This document shows, in pieces, positions 8,682 through 16,471 of a DNA stretch of 64,000 nt. The DNA is from Hymenobacter tibetensis (GTDB lineage: Bacteria; Bacteroidota; Bacteroidia; Cytophagales; Hymenobacteraceae), in contig NZ_CP094669.1 of NCBI RefSeq assembly GCF_022827545.1, forward strand, positions 2,942,001-3,006,000. The letters run 5' to 3'. Numbering within the stretch: position 1 is the first letter of the stretch; the number at the start of each line of letters is the position of its first letter. Both the position numbers and the translations under genes were made by a program. Under the pieces are notes generated by a model. That model was not told where the DNA came from. It made no database searches and worked only from the letters and a program-made list of their open reading frames with translations.

Positions 8682-9681
8682 TGTGATTCGGCCGGGGATG
8701 CTGACCACCGTGCAGGATGCAGGGCGCTTCGGCTACCGGCAGGCCGGCGTTATCGTGAGCGGGCCAATGGACACGCAGGCGCTGCGGCAAGCTAACCTAC
8801 TGGTCGGCAACCCGCAGGGGGCGGCGGGCCTGGAAATCACACTGCGCGGACCTACTATCCAGTTTGAAGCCGACCACCTGATTGTCCTGACCGGCGCCGA
8901 CCTCTCGCCGACTCTCAACGGCCAGCCGGTGCCCCTACGGCGGCCCGTTGCCGTAACGCGCGGCTGCGAATTAACCTTTGGGGTGGCCCGGAGCGGATGC
9001 CGAGCCTACCTGGCGGTGTCGGGTGGGTTGGCAGTTCCCGAAGTGCTTAACAGCCGAGCCACGTATCTGCGCGCGGGCATCGGTGGTTTCGAGGGCCGCG
9101 CCTTGCAGGCCGGCGACGTGGTGCCAGTGGCCGAGCCTACGGAACTCGGTAGCCAACTGCGCGCACATCTAACCACTCCTCACCCCGCCCGGCCGTGGGT
9201 GGCGGCAAGTTGGAGCATTGCGCCGTCGTGGCCGGTCTCACTTACCCGAACGGCAACCATCCGGGTTATGCGAGGCCCGGAGTACAACCAATTCACTGAA
9301 ACCAGCCAGCAGGCTTTCTGGACGCAGAAATTCACCGTCACGCCAAGCTCCGACCGCATGGGCTACCGGCTGCACGGCCTGGAATTGCAACGCCACAACC
9401 ACCAGGAAACCCTGTCCACGGCCGTTACTTTCGGCACGGTGCAGGTCCCGGCTGGTGGTCTTCCCATTATCTTGATGGCCGACCACCAAACCACTGGTGG
9501 CTACCCGCGCATCGCGCAGGTCATCTCAACTGACTTTTCACTGCTCGCCCAACTGCCGATGGGTGGTAAGTTGCGCTTTCAGGAAGTGACGCTGGCCGAA
9601 GCCCACCACGCCTATCTGCATCAGGAACAAACCCTTCATCAACTCGCTCGAGCCATCCAGCTCACTGTCCGCCACCAATGA
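8671..9681 (+). CDS. pxpC: 5-oxoprolinase subunit C (KipA/AHS2 family)
   Basis: A 336-residue protein of the AHS2/biotin-dependent carboxyltransferase-like family. The start ATG at 8671 is supported by the family N-terminus [20 protein letters not shown]; the frame is open further upstream, but that stretch only reads through pxpB out of frame. Other family motifs are [19 protein letters not shown] and, near the C-terminus, [20 protein letters not shown], the latter a near-invariant block. It overlaps pxpB by 11 bases and pxpA by four (ATGA), suggesting translational coupling. It acts in the cytosol with PxpA and PxpB to hydrolyse 5-oxoproline. Confidence 0.95.
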   Translation: MSLSVIRPGMLTTVQDAGRFGYRQAGVIVSGPMDTQALRQANLLVGNPQGAAGLEITLRGPTIQFEADHLIVLTGADLSPTLNGQPVPLRRPVAVTRGCELTFGVARSGCRAYLAVSGGLAVPEVLNSRATYLRAGIGGFEGRALQAGDVVPVAEPTELGSQLRAHLTTPHPARPWVAASWSIAPSWPVSLTRTATIRVMRGPEYNQFTETSQQAFWTQKFTVTPSSDRMGYRLHGLELQRHNHQETLSTAVTFGTVQVPAGGLPIILMADHQTTGGYPRIAQVISTDFSLLAQLPMGGKLRFQEVTLAEAHHAYLHQEQTLHQLARAIQLTVRHQ

Positions 9682-10460
9682 CCCAACCGTACTCCGTCGA
9701 TTTGAACTGCGACATGGGGGAAAGCTTCGGCGCCTACTCCCTAGGCCACGACGAAGCCATTTTGCCTTTCGTCACGTCGGCTAACATTGCCTGCGGCTTC
9801 CACGCCGCCGACCCTGCCATTATGAAGCGCACCGTGCGTCTGGCCTTGCAGCACCAGGTAGCTATCGGCGCCCACCCTGGCCTGCCCGATTTAGTGGGTT
9901 TCGGGCGACGCGAAATGGCTATTTCCGCCGAGGAAGCTTATGATATGACGGTCTACCAGATCGGCGCGTTGCAAGCTTTTGTGCGGGCCGAAGGTGGCAC
10001 CTTACACCACGTGAAGCCCCACGGCGCGCTCTACAACATGGCCGCCGTGAACCCCGCGCTGGCCGAGGCCATTGCCGAAGCCGTGTATCGGGTGCACCCG
10101 GAAGCCTGCCTCTACGGCCTGGCTGGCAGCGCCCTGATTAGCGCCGGCCAAAAGCTCGGTCTGGCCACCGCCTACGAGGTTTTCGCCGACCGCACCTACC
10201 AGCCCAACGGCACGCTCACCCCCCGCCGCCAGCCCAATGCCCTGCTCACCGATGCCACCGCCGCCATCAACCAAGTAATCCGCATGGTGAAGGAAGGCCA
10301 CGTGCGGGCCTTGTCGGGGGAAGATGTGGCCATTCAGGCCGATACCGTGTGCATCCACGGCGACGGCGCGCACGCTCTGGAGTTTGCCCAACAGATTCGG
10401 GCCCGGCTACAGCAGGAAGGCATCAACGTGCAGGCTGGCCTGCGCACCCCCACCGCATGA
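9678..10460 (+). CDS. pxpA: 5-oxoprolinase subunit A (LamB/YcsF family)
   Basis: A 260-residue LamB/YcsF family protein, the subunit thought to carry the hydrolytic site of 5-oxoprolinase. The N-terminus [14 protein letters not shown] is the family signature; [35 protein letters not shown] and [11 protein letters not shown] follow, supplying the expected Asp, His and Glu residues. The C-terminus [21 protein letters not shown] is also typical. Its length equals the usual 250-260. The start ATG overlaps the pxpC stop (ATGA), and its own stop overlaps the transporter start in the same way. Confidence 0.96.
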   Translation: MTQPYSVDLNCDMGESFGAYSLGHDEAILPFVTSANIACGFHAADPAIMKRTVRLALQHQVAIGAHPGLPDLVGFGRREMAISAEEAYDMTVYQIGALQAFVRAEGGTLHHVKPHGALYNMAAVNPALAEAIAEAVYRVHPEACLYGLAGSALISAGQKLGLATAYEVFADRTYQPNGTLTPRRQPNALLTDATAAINQVIRMVKEGHVRALSGEDVAIQADTVCIHGDGAHALEFAQQIRARLQQEGINVQAGLRTPTA

Positions 10461-11647
10461 GGCCGGCCCGCAATTGGGGGGTGCTGCTCGGTGCCGCGTT
10501 CCTGATGGCCACCTCGGCGGTTGGTCCCGGCTTCCTCACCCAAACCACCGTCTTCACTGAATCCTTGGGCGCCAGCTTTGGCTTCGTGATTCTGACTTCC
10601 ATCATCATCGATATCGGCGTGCAGCTGACGGTCTGGCGGGTTATTGCGGTGGCGGAAATGCGGGCGCCCGACATTGCCAACCGGGTGCTGCCGGGCCTCG
10701 GCGGCTTTATTTCCGCCCTTATCGTGCTCGGCGGTCTGGCCTTCAACATCGGCAACGTGGGCGGCGCGGGCCTCGGCTTGCAGGTGCTCACCGGCCTTCC
10801 GGTCACGACTTGCGCGCTGCTGGCGGCGGCTATGTCCTTGGCGGTATTTCTGGTGCGCGAGGCCGGGCCAGTTATGGACCGGTTCGTACAAGTCATGGGC
10901 GTGGTAATGATCCTGATTATCATTTACGTAGCCGTTACCACCAACCCGCCCGTAGCCGAAGCCGCCCTGCGTACGGTGGCGCCCTCCCGCATCGACTTTA
11001 CGTCCATCATCACCCTGGTTGGGGGCACGGTGGGCGGCTACATCACCTTTTCCGGCGGCCACCGCCTCCTCGACGCGGGCATTAAAGGACCGGCCTCCCT
11101 GCCCCACGTGACGCAAAGCGCCATTATGGGCGTTTCGGTAGCTTCCCTGATTCGGGTGTTCCTGTTTCTGGCTACGCTTGGGGTGGTGAGCCGCGGGCTA
11201 GCTATTGATGCCAGCAACCCACCGGCGTCGGTGTTTCAGCTGGCGGCCGGACAGGTGGGCTACAAGCTCTTTGGCGTGGTGATGTTTGCGGCGGCCATTA
11301 CGTCTATTATTGGCTCGGCGTACACTTCTATCTCCTTCCTGAAGTCTCTGCTTCCAGGCGTTGCTGCCCACGAAAACCGCTTTATCATTGCCTTCATCGT
11401 TGTATCGACGCTGGTTTTCGTAACCATCGGCAAGCCCGTGAGCCTACTAGTTTGGGCCGGAGCGCTAAATGGCTTTATCTTACCGATTACCCTCGCAACC
11501 TTGCTTATAGCCGCCTACCGCCGCGACATAATCGGCACCTACCGGCACCCGCTGTGGCTGGCCGTATTTGGTCTGGCAGTCGTTCTGGTGATGACCGGCA
11601 TGAGCGGCACCGTGCTGGTGGAGCAGGTGTCAGGGCTGTTCAAATAA
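10457..11647 (+). CDS. NRAMP-family permease of the 5-oxoproline operon (YcsG-like)
   Basis: A 396-residue integral membrane protein with about 11 hydrophobic segments. It belongs to the NRAMP superfamily by its start ([27 protein letters not shown]), whose GPGFLTQ block corresponds to the DPGN motif of TM1 in metal transporters. Here the metal-binding Asp and Asn are absent, as is usual for the YcsG-type branch that travels with pxpABC. That branch is therefore more likely to move a non-metal substrate such as 5-oxoproline; this is inference from context. The ATG at 10457 overlaps the pxpA stop by four bases. An open frame reaches back to 10349 but would lie inside pxpA. Confidence 0.85.
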   Translation: MRPARNWGVLLGAAFLMATSAVGPGFLTQTTVFTESLGASFGFVILTSIIIDIGVQLTVWRVIAVAEMRAPDIANRVLPGLGGFISALIVLGGLAFNIGNVGGAGLGLQVLTGLPVTTCALLAAAMSLAVFLVREAGPVMDRFVQVMGVVMILIIIYVAVTTNPPVAEAALRTVAPSRIDFTSIITLVGGTVGGYITFSGGHRLLDAGIKGPASLPHVTQSAIMGVSVASLIRVFLFLATLGVVSRGLAIDASNPPASVFQLAAGQVGYKLFGVVMFAAAITSIIGSAYTSISFLKSLLPGVAAHENRFIIAFIVVSTLVFVTIGKPVSLLVWAGALNGFILPITLATLLIAAYRRDIIGTYRHPLWLAVFGLAVVLVMTGMSGTVLVEQVSGLFK

Positions 11648-11693
11648 ATACTTGTTGTTTACTTGACCGTCAGGCTGAGCTTGTATTGGTACT

Positions 11694-11815
11694 GTCATGC
11701 TGAGCGGAGGCGCAACCGAAGTCGAAGCATCTCGCGTGCTGACGCAAGAGCAGTATACACCACACTAGCAAGATGCTTCGACTTCGGCTGCGCCTCCGCC
11801 TCCGCTCAGCATGAC
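11694..11815. repeat. R-family palindromic repeat (copy R2)
   Basis: The copy starts GTCATGCTGAGCGGAGGCGC and ends with the near-complement GCGCCTCCG...CCGCTCAGCATGAC, forming a long imperfect hairpin around a roughly 40-base centre. It lies directly after the pxp operon and could shape its 3' end. Confidence 0.8.
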
Positions 11816-11859
11816 GGTCTACAGTAATTCCTTTATCTAGCTGCTCCTCCCCTTCTGCT

Positions 11860-13296
11860 ATGAAACTCGTTTACCGCCTACTCGCCGTTACGCTACCGCT
11901 GCTAGCGGCAGGCTATGCCAGCCAACAGATCACGCAAGCTCCCTATGACCTCGTTATCACCCATGCCAATGTGGTGGACGTGGAAACCGGCCGGGTACTG
12001 CCCGATCAAATGCTTGGCGTAAGTGGTGGCCTGATTCAGCAGCTAAGCAAGTCGACCACTGCCCCACCAGCCGCCAAAAAAACGCTAGACGCCCGCGGCA
12101 AGTACCTGATTCCGGGCCTGTGGGACATGCACGTGCACTTCCGGGGCGGCGACTCGCTTATCATGGCCAACCGCAACTTGCTGCCGCTTTATCTGGCCCA
12201 CGGCATTACCACCGTGCGCGACGCCGGCGGCGACCTGACGCCCGCGGTTTTCTCCTGGCGCCAACAAATCCGGTCCGGACAGTTGGCCGGACCTACCATC
12301 TACACCTCCGGCCCCAAAATAGATGGCCCCAAAGCATTTTGGGCCGGTTCACTGGAAGTGGAGACGCCCGCGCAAATCGAGAAGGCGCTGGATTCGTTGC
12401 AGGCCCTGAAGGTGGATTACGTGAAGCTCTACGAAAGCACCATCTCCCGCGACGCCTTCCTCAATACCATTACCGCTGCTGAAAAACGGGGCATGACCAC
12501 CACCGGCCACATGCCCTACACCGCCACCTTGCGCGAAGCTTCCGAGCGGGGCCTCGATGCGTCGGAGCACCTCTATTACGTGTTTAAAGGTTGCTCGGCC
12601 AAAGAAGACAGCATCACCAAGGCTGTGCAAACGAGCCTGAGCACGCCCAAGCCGCTCGGTTTGTTTGCCGTGTTGCCCGCCATCTACCGCACCTACGACC
12701 CCGCCACGGCCACCCGCCTCCATCGTACGTTGGTAGCCAACAAAACCGCCGTCGTGCCCACGCTCTACATCCAGAAGCTGCTGGCCGAACTCCCCGAAAC
12801 CGACCACTCCCGCGACACGCTGCTCGCCTACATCGACCCCAAGATTCAAGCCACCTATACCCGCCGCCTGGCGGGTGCCCGGGCGCAATCCGCCGCCACT
12901 CGCGCTTTCAATAAGCAGCTCGGGGCCAAATTCACAACTCTGGTACCCGCCATGCAAAAAGCCGGCGTAACGCTATTAGCCGGCTCCGACAGCGGCGCGT
13001 CCAACTCCTACGTCTACCCTGGCACCTCCCTGCTCGGCGAGCTGGAATTGATGGTACAAGCCGGCCTCACTCCCGTACAGGCGCTGCAAGCCGCCACCAT
13101 CAACGGCGCGCGGTTTCTGAAAGCCGACAAACGCTCCGGCACCATCCAAAAAGGCAAAGACGCCGACTTCGTCCTCCTAGACCAGAATCCGCTAGCCAAC
13201 ATCACCAATCTGCGCAAAATCAACACGGTCATCACCCACGGTAAAGTCTACACCACTACCGACTTGCGTCAGATGCTGCAAGCCGTAAAACACTAA
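11860..13296 (+). CDS. Amidohydrolase family protein, exported
   Basis: A 478-residue metal-dependent hydrolase of the amidohydrolase superfamily (imidazolonepropionase/prolidase-like branch). A signal peptide (about residues 1-20, ending near GYA) points to the periplasm. The metal ligands are all visible: HVH at residues 91-93 in GLWDMHVHFRGG, a probable carboxylated Lys in VDYVKLYES, His in TTGHMPY, His in ASEHLYY, and Asp in LLAGSDSGASNS. A second small beta domain at the C-terminus includes GTIQKGKDADFVLLDQNPL, typical of the family. The substrate cannot be read from the sequence; cyclic amides or acyl-dipeptides are common ones. Neighbourhood gives no further clue beyond the upstream 5-oxoproline operon. 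Confidence 0.88.
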   Translation: MKLVYRLLAVTLPLLAAGYASQQITQAPYDLVITHANVVDVETGRVLPDQMLGVSGGLIQQLSKSTTAPPAAKKTLDARGKYLIPGLWDMHVHFRGGDSLIMANRNLLPLYLAHGITTVRDAGGDLTPAVFSWRQQIRSGQLAGPTIYTSGPKIDGPKAFWAGSLEVETPAQIEKALDSLQALKVDYVKLYESTISRDAFLNTITAAEKRGMTTTGHMPYTATLREASERGLDASEHLYYVFKGCSAKEDSITKAVQTSLSTPKPLGLFAVLPAIYRTYDPATATRLHRTLVANKTAVVPTLYIQKLLAELPETDHSRDTLLAYIDPKIQATYTRRLAGARAQSAATRAFNKQLGAKFTTLVPAMQKAGVTLLAGSDSGASNSYVYPGTSLLGELELMVQAGLTPVQALQAATINGARFLKADKRSGTIQKGKDADFVLLDQNPLANITNLRKINTVITHGKVYTTTDLRQMLQAVKH

Positions 13297-13364
13297 GCGC
13301 AAAGATTAGGGCTAGAATCTTTTAGTTGTTTTATTCACTCTAGCTTTAGAAAAAAGAAGCGCCT

Positions 13365-13904
13365 ATGCCTGTTCGTGACATCCTGCAACTCGGCCACCCT
13401 ATTCTGCGCCAGATAGCCCAACCCGTTGCTGATCCGACTGCGCCGGCCGTGGCAGCCCTCGTAACGGATCTGACGGATACCGTGGCCCACTGGCGGGAAA
13501 CCACCGGCTACGGCCGCGCCATTGCGGCCCCGCAGATTGGCGAGTTGCAGCGCGTGATTTTGCTACGTCTGCCGGGCCGGCCAGTGTGGCCGTTCATCAA
13601 CCCGAGCATCGTGGCCCACAGCCCCGAGAAAATGGTGGTGTGGGATGCCTGCCTGTCGTTTCTATCGATTTTCATGCAGGTGGAGCGCTACGAGTGGATT
13701 ACGGTGCGTTACCAGGACCTCACTGGCCAGTGGCACGAAACCCACGCCGGCCGCGAAAACGACCTCGCCGAACTACTCCAGCACGAAATTGACCACCTCG
13801 ACGGCATCCTCTCCATCGACCGAATGGTAGACGTTAAAACCCTCTGCTCCCGCGAGGAATTCGAGCGCCAATACCGCGCCGACAGCCCGTATGGCCGGTC
13901 TTGA
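13365..13904 (+). CDS. Divergent peptide deformylase-like protein
   Basis: A 179-residue protein of the peptide deformylase family, which removes the formyl group from N-terminal methionine. Motif III is intact, HEIDH at residues 140-144, and the metal-ligand Cys96 of motif II is kept. Motif II, however, reads DACLS instead of EGCLS, and motif I reads GYGRAIAAPQIG instead of GxGLAAPQ. The three metal ligands are therefore present but the surroundings differ from the housekeeping enzyme. It may be a secondary PDF with altered specificity. It is preceded by a 68-base gap after the amidohydrolase and is probably read from its own or the upstream promoter. Confidence 0.85.
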   Translation: MPVRDILQLGHPILRQIAQPVADPTAPAVAALVTDLTDTVAHWRETTGYGRAIAAPQIGELQRVILLRLPGRPVWPFINPSIVAHSPEKMVVWDACLSFLSIFMQVERYEWITVRYQDLTGQWHETHAGRENDLAELLQHEIDHLDGILSIDRMVDVKTLCSREEFERQYRADSPYGRS

Positions 13905-14008
13905 GCGAGCCACTTGACGCCTAAATTGTCCTGCTGAACCTGTGTCGCATCGAGCCAGGAGTGCGTTGAGGCCGAAGCATCAGCATTTCGCACGCTGCCA
14001 AAGTAACT

Positions 14009-14110
14009 GTCATGCTGAGCGGAGTGGAGGCATCTCGTGTGGTGTCGTTGCCACGACAGAATGGCTTACCACCCTAGCGAGATGCTTCGTTGCACTGCGC
14101 TCAGCATGGC
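14009..14110. repeat. R-family palindromic repeat (copy R3)
   Basis: The left arm GTCATGCTGAGCGGAGTGGA and the right arm ending GCGCTCAGCATGGC enclose a CATCTCG/CGAGATG pair. A decayed relative (AGGCCGAAGCATCAGCATTTCG) lies just upstream at about 13965-13990. Confidence 0.75.
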
Positions 14111-14171
14111 GGATGGTTTCGATAGTTTCGGGTAAGCCAAGATTCATCTGTACCGCCTTACCTTTCGGACA

Positions 14172-14534
14172 ATGGCAAATATCTATTCCCCCTTCGTCGT
14201 CTACGATTTACAGGAGCACGCCACACCCGAGCGCAAGTACCGGATTGTGGTGGATCTGTCGGAGATGGACGACTACTACAACGTGTTCGAGAAGCATGGG
14301 TACAGCGGCAGCGGCGCTTCATGGGCCGAGCACATCGAAACCATTCTGGAAGAGCACGCACCTGAACTGCTGGATCATGTGGAGCTGGCCGGCGAAGGCG
14401 AAATCTTCCGTGCGTATGCGGATAGCCGCGCCACGGCCGAGCAATTTCTGCGCTTAGTGCACCCCATTTTCGGCGACCTTGGCAGTTTAAATAAGTACCT
14501 CAGTCAAACCGACCCCGGCGACTTTTTTGAATGA
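14172..14534 (+). CDS. Imm51-like immunity family protein
   Basis: A 120-residue acidic cytosolic protein. The arrangement YRIVVDLSEMDDYYNVFEKHGY, then GSGASWAEHIETILEEHAPE, a central EGEIFRAYADSRATAEQFL and a final LVHPIFGDLGSLNKYLSQ with an acidic tail matches my memory of Imm51 immunity proteins. Such proteins normally neutralise a toxin delivered by neighbouring cells. No toxin gene is visible here. It lies 35 bases before the CbrC-like gene and in the same orientation as the VWA gene, so the three appear to form one transcription unit. The family call is by pattern and needs a profile search. Confidence 0.6.
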   Translation: MANIYSPFVVYDLQEHATPERKYRIVVDLSEMDDYYNVFEKHGYSGSGASWAEHIETILEEHAPELLDHVELAGEGEIFRAYADSRATAEQFLRLVHPIFGDLGSLNKYLSQTDPGDFFE

Positions 14535-14569
14535 AGAGACTTTTCTTGAACTAGCATTTACTCTACCCA

Positions 14570-15124
14570 ATGGTCGCCCCGACTACACCACCGCAATTCA
14601 CATTCAACCCGAATGCCTACCAAGTGGGCCTTTTCGAGCAACAAGACATCGTATGTGAGTGTTGCCAGCAACCACGGGCGTACAACTATGCCGGGCCAAT
14701 ATACTGCGTAGCCGATGTCGAGGAGTTGTGCCCTTGGTGTATTGCGGATGGCTCAGCAGCGCGAAAATGGGACGCAGAATTTCAGGACTGGGTTTCGGTA
14801 GAAGGCCACGACCCAAACCCAACCGGCGCCGCGGCCGCACCTATCAATTCGGCTTCGCTGGATGAGGTGCTGTTTCGGTCGCCAGCTTATAACTCCTGGC
14901 AGCAAGGCGTGTGGCTGACGCACTGCCAGGACATGTGCGTATTTCTAGGCTATGTGGGCGGCAACGACATTCGGCCCTTGCTCGATGAATTGCGGCCAGA
15001 TTTGAGAGCGTGGCCTAATGAAGACTTTCTGCTGCGTAATCTCTCGGCCGATGGTAGCCTGACCGGCTACCTATTTCAGTGCCGCCATTGTGGCCAGCAC
15101 CGCCTGCATATCGACTGCAATTAA
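14570..15124 (+). CDS. CbrC/UPF0167 family zinc-ribbon-like protein
   Basis: A 184-residue soluble protein. The family pattern is clear: FTFNPNAYQVGLF, then VCECCQQPRAYNYAGPIY, VADVEELCPWCIADGSAARK, and near the C-terminus LFQCRHCGQHRLHIDCN. The four CxxC-type pairs could bind zinc. CbrC in Escherichia coli is linked to colicin E2 tolerance, but the molecular role of the family is not known. Here it sits between an Imm51-like gene and a VWA gene. CbrC-like proteins often occur as scattered immunity-like genes, which suits this setting. Confidence 0.85.
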   Translation: MVAPTTPPQFTFNPNAYQVGLFEQQDIVCECCQQPRAYNYAGPIYCVADVEELCPWCIADGSAARKWDAEFQDWVSVEGHDPNPTGAAAAPINSASLDEVLFRSPAYNSWQQGVWLTHCQDMCVFLGYVGGNDIRPLLDELRPDLRAWPNEDFLLRNLSADGSLTGYLFQCRHCGQHRLHIDCN

Positions 15125-15158
15125 GTAGCTTCCGCCCTTCCATTATCTGCTCCCTGTT

Positions 15159-16274
15159 ATGCCCGAATCCGCTGCTGCCCGCTGGAAACTGGTGCTCGGC
15201 TCTGCCGCTGACGCCGACAACCAAACGCCCTTCTCGCCCGACTACCAGGGCATGGACCAGGTGCTAACCGCCCTCTACGATGAGCAGGAAGGCAAAGAAC
15301 GCAAAGCCGGCCTTGGTGGCTCAGCGCCGCGCGTCAGCCGCTGGCTCGGCGACATCCGTACTTACTTCCCCTCCGACGTGGTAGCCGTCATGCAGCGCGA
15401 CGCCATGGACCGCCTAGGCTTGCAGCAGCTCCTGATGGAGCCCGAAATCCTGCGCACCGTACAAGCCGACGTGCACTTGGTGGGCACGCTCCTATCGTTA
15501 AGCCGGGTGATGCCGCAGAAGGTGAAGCACACGGCCCGCGAAGTGGTGCGCAAAGTGGTGCAGGAGCTGGAGCAGAAACTCTCGAACCCGCTGCGGCAAG
15601 CCGTGCAAGGCGCCCTCAGCCGGGCTGTGCGCAACCCCCGCCCCCGCTACCGCGAAATCGACTGGGGCGCGACTATTCGGGTGAACCTGAAGCACTACCA
15701 GCCAGCCCAGCGCACCATTATTCCGGAGCGGCTTGTGGGCTTCGGGCGGCGCGGGCAGGCGCTCAAGGAAATCGTGCTGTGCCTCGACCAGAGCGGCTCG
15801 ATGGCCTCGTCGGTGGTGTATGCGGGCGTGTTTGGGGCGGTACTGGCTTCAATTAAAGCCGTGAAAACGCACATGGTGGTGTACGACACGTCCGTGGCAG
15901 ACCTTACCCAAAACCTCCATGACCCGGTAGACATCCTGTTTGGCGTGCAGCTGGGCGGCGGCAACGACACTCCCCTAGCGTTGCGTTACTGTGAGCAGCT
16001 CATTACTCGCCCCACCGATACCATTCTCATTCTAATCAGTGACTTGTACGAGGGCGCTGGCGAGGCCGAGATGATTAAGCGGGCCGCGGCCCTCAAAGCA
16101 GCTGGCGTAACGGTGGTGGTACTGCTGGCCCTGAGCGACGACGGCACCCCCAGCTTCGACCGTGGCGCGGCAGAGAAAATGGGGGCCTTGGGCATCCCCA
16201 GTTTCGCCTGCACGCCGGCAAAGTTTCCGGAGCTGATGGCGGCGGCCATTCAGGGACGGGAGTTGAAGGTATGA
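15159..16274 (+). CDS. VWA domain protein, partner type of DUF5682
   Basis: A 371-residue cytosolic protein without signal peptide. The C-terminal half is a von Willebrand factor A domain with a full MIDAS: DQSGS at residues 210-214 (D-x-S-x-S), the Thr in GGNDTPLAL and the Asp in LILISDLYEGAG. The N-terminal half (LGGSAPRVSRWLGDIRTYFP, then helical) is what VWA proteins of the DUF5682/MoxR clusters carry. In such systems the VWA protein is thought to act with the MoxR ATPase as a metal-dependent adaptor. No MoxR gene lies in this window; it could be to the left of position 1. Stop at 16272-16274. Confidence 0.88.
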   Translation: MPESAAARWKLVLGSAADADNQTPFSPDYQGMDQVLTALYDEQEGKERKAGLGGSAPRVSRWLGDIRTYFPSDVVAVMQRDAMDRLGLQQLLMEPEILRTVQADVHLVGTLLSLSRVMPQKVKHTAREVVRKVVQELEQKLSNPLRQAVQGALSRAVRNPRPRYREIDWGATIRVNLKHYQPAQRTIIPERLVGFGRRGQALKEIVLCLDQSGSMASSVVYAGVFGAVLASIKAVKTHMVVYDTSVADLTQNLHDPVDILFGVQLGGGNDTPLALRYCEQLITRPTDTILILISDLYEGAGEAEMIKRAAALKAAGVTVVVLLALSDDGTPSFDRGAAEKMGALGIPSFACTPAKFPELMAAAIQGRELKV

Positions 16275-16471
16275 GGTGAAATACAGTCTTCGCTTTGCGG
16301 CCCGCTGAGTTACCCCATCATGCTTAGGTTCAGCAACCTATTATGTTATGGTGGAGGCTAGGCAAATGGCAGTGAAATGCTACTAGAGTCGCACGCAACG
16401 TAACAGCCAAAAGCTAGGGCAGAGAGTGTACATTCGCCTTTAAGCCCATGCTTTTGCCGCTCCAAGCCTCT

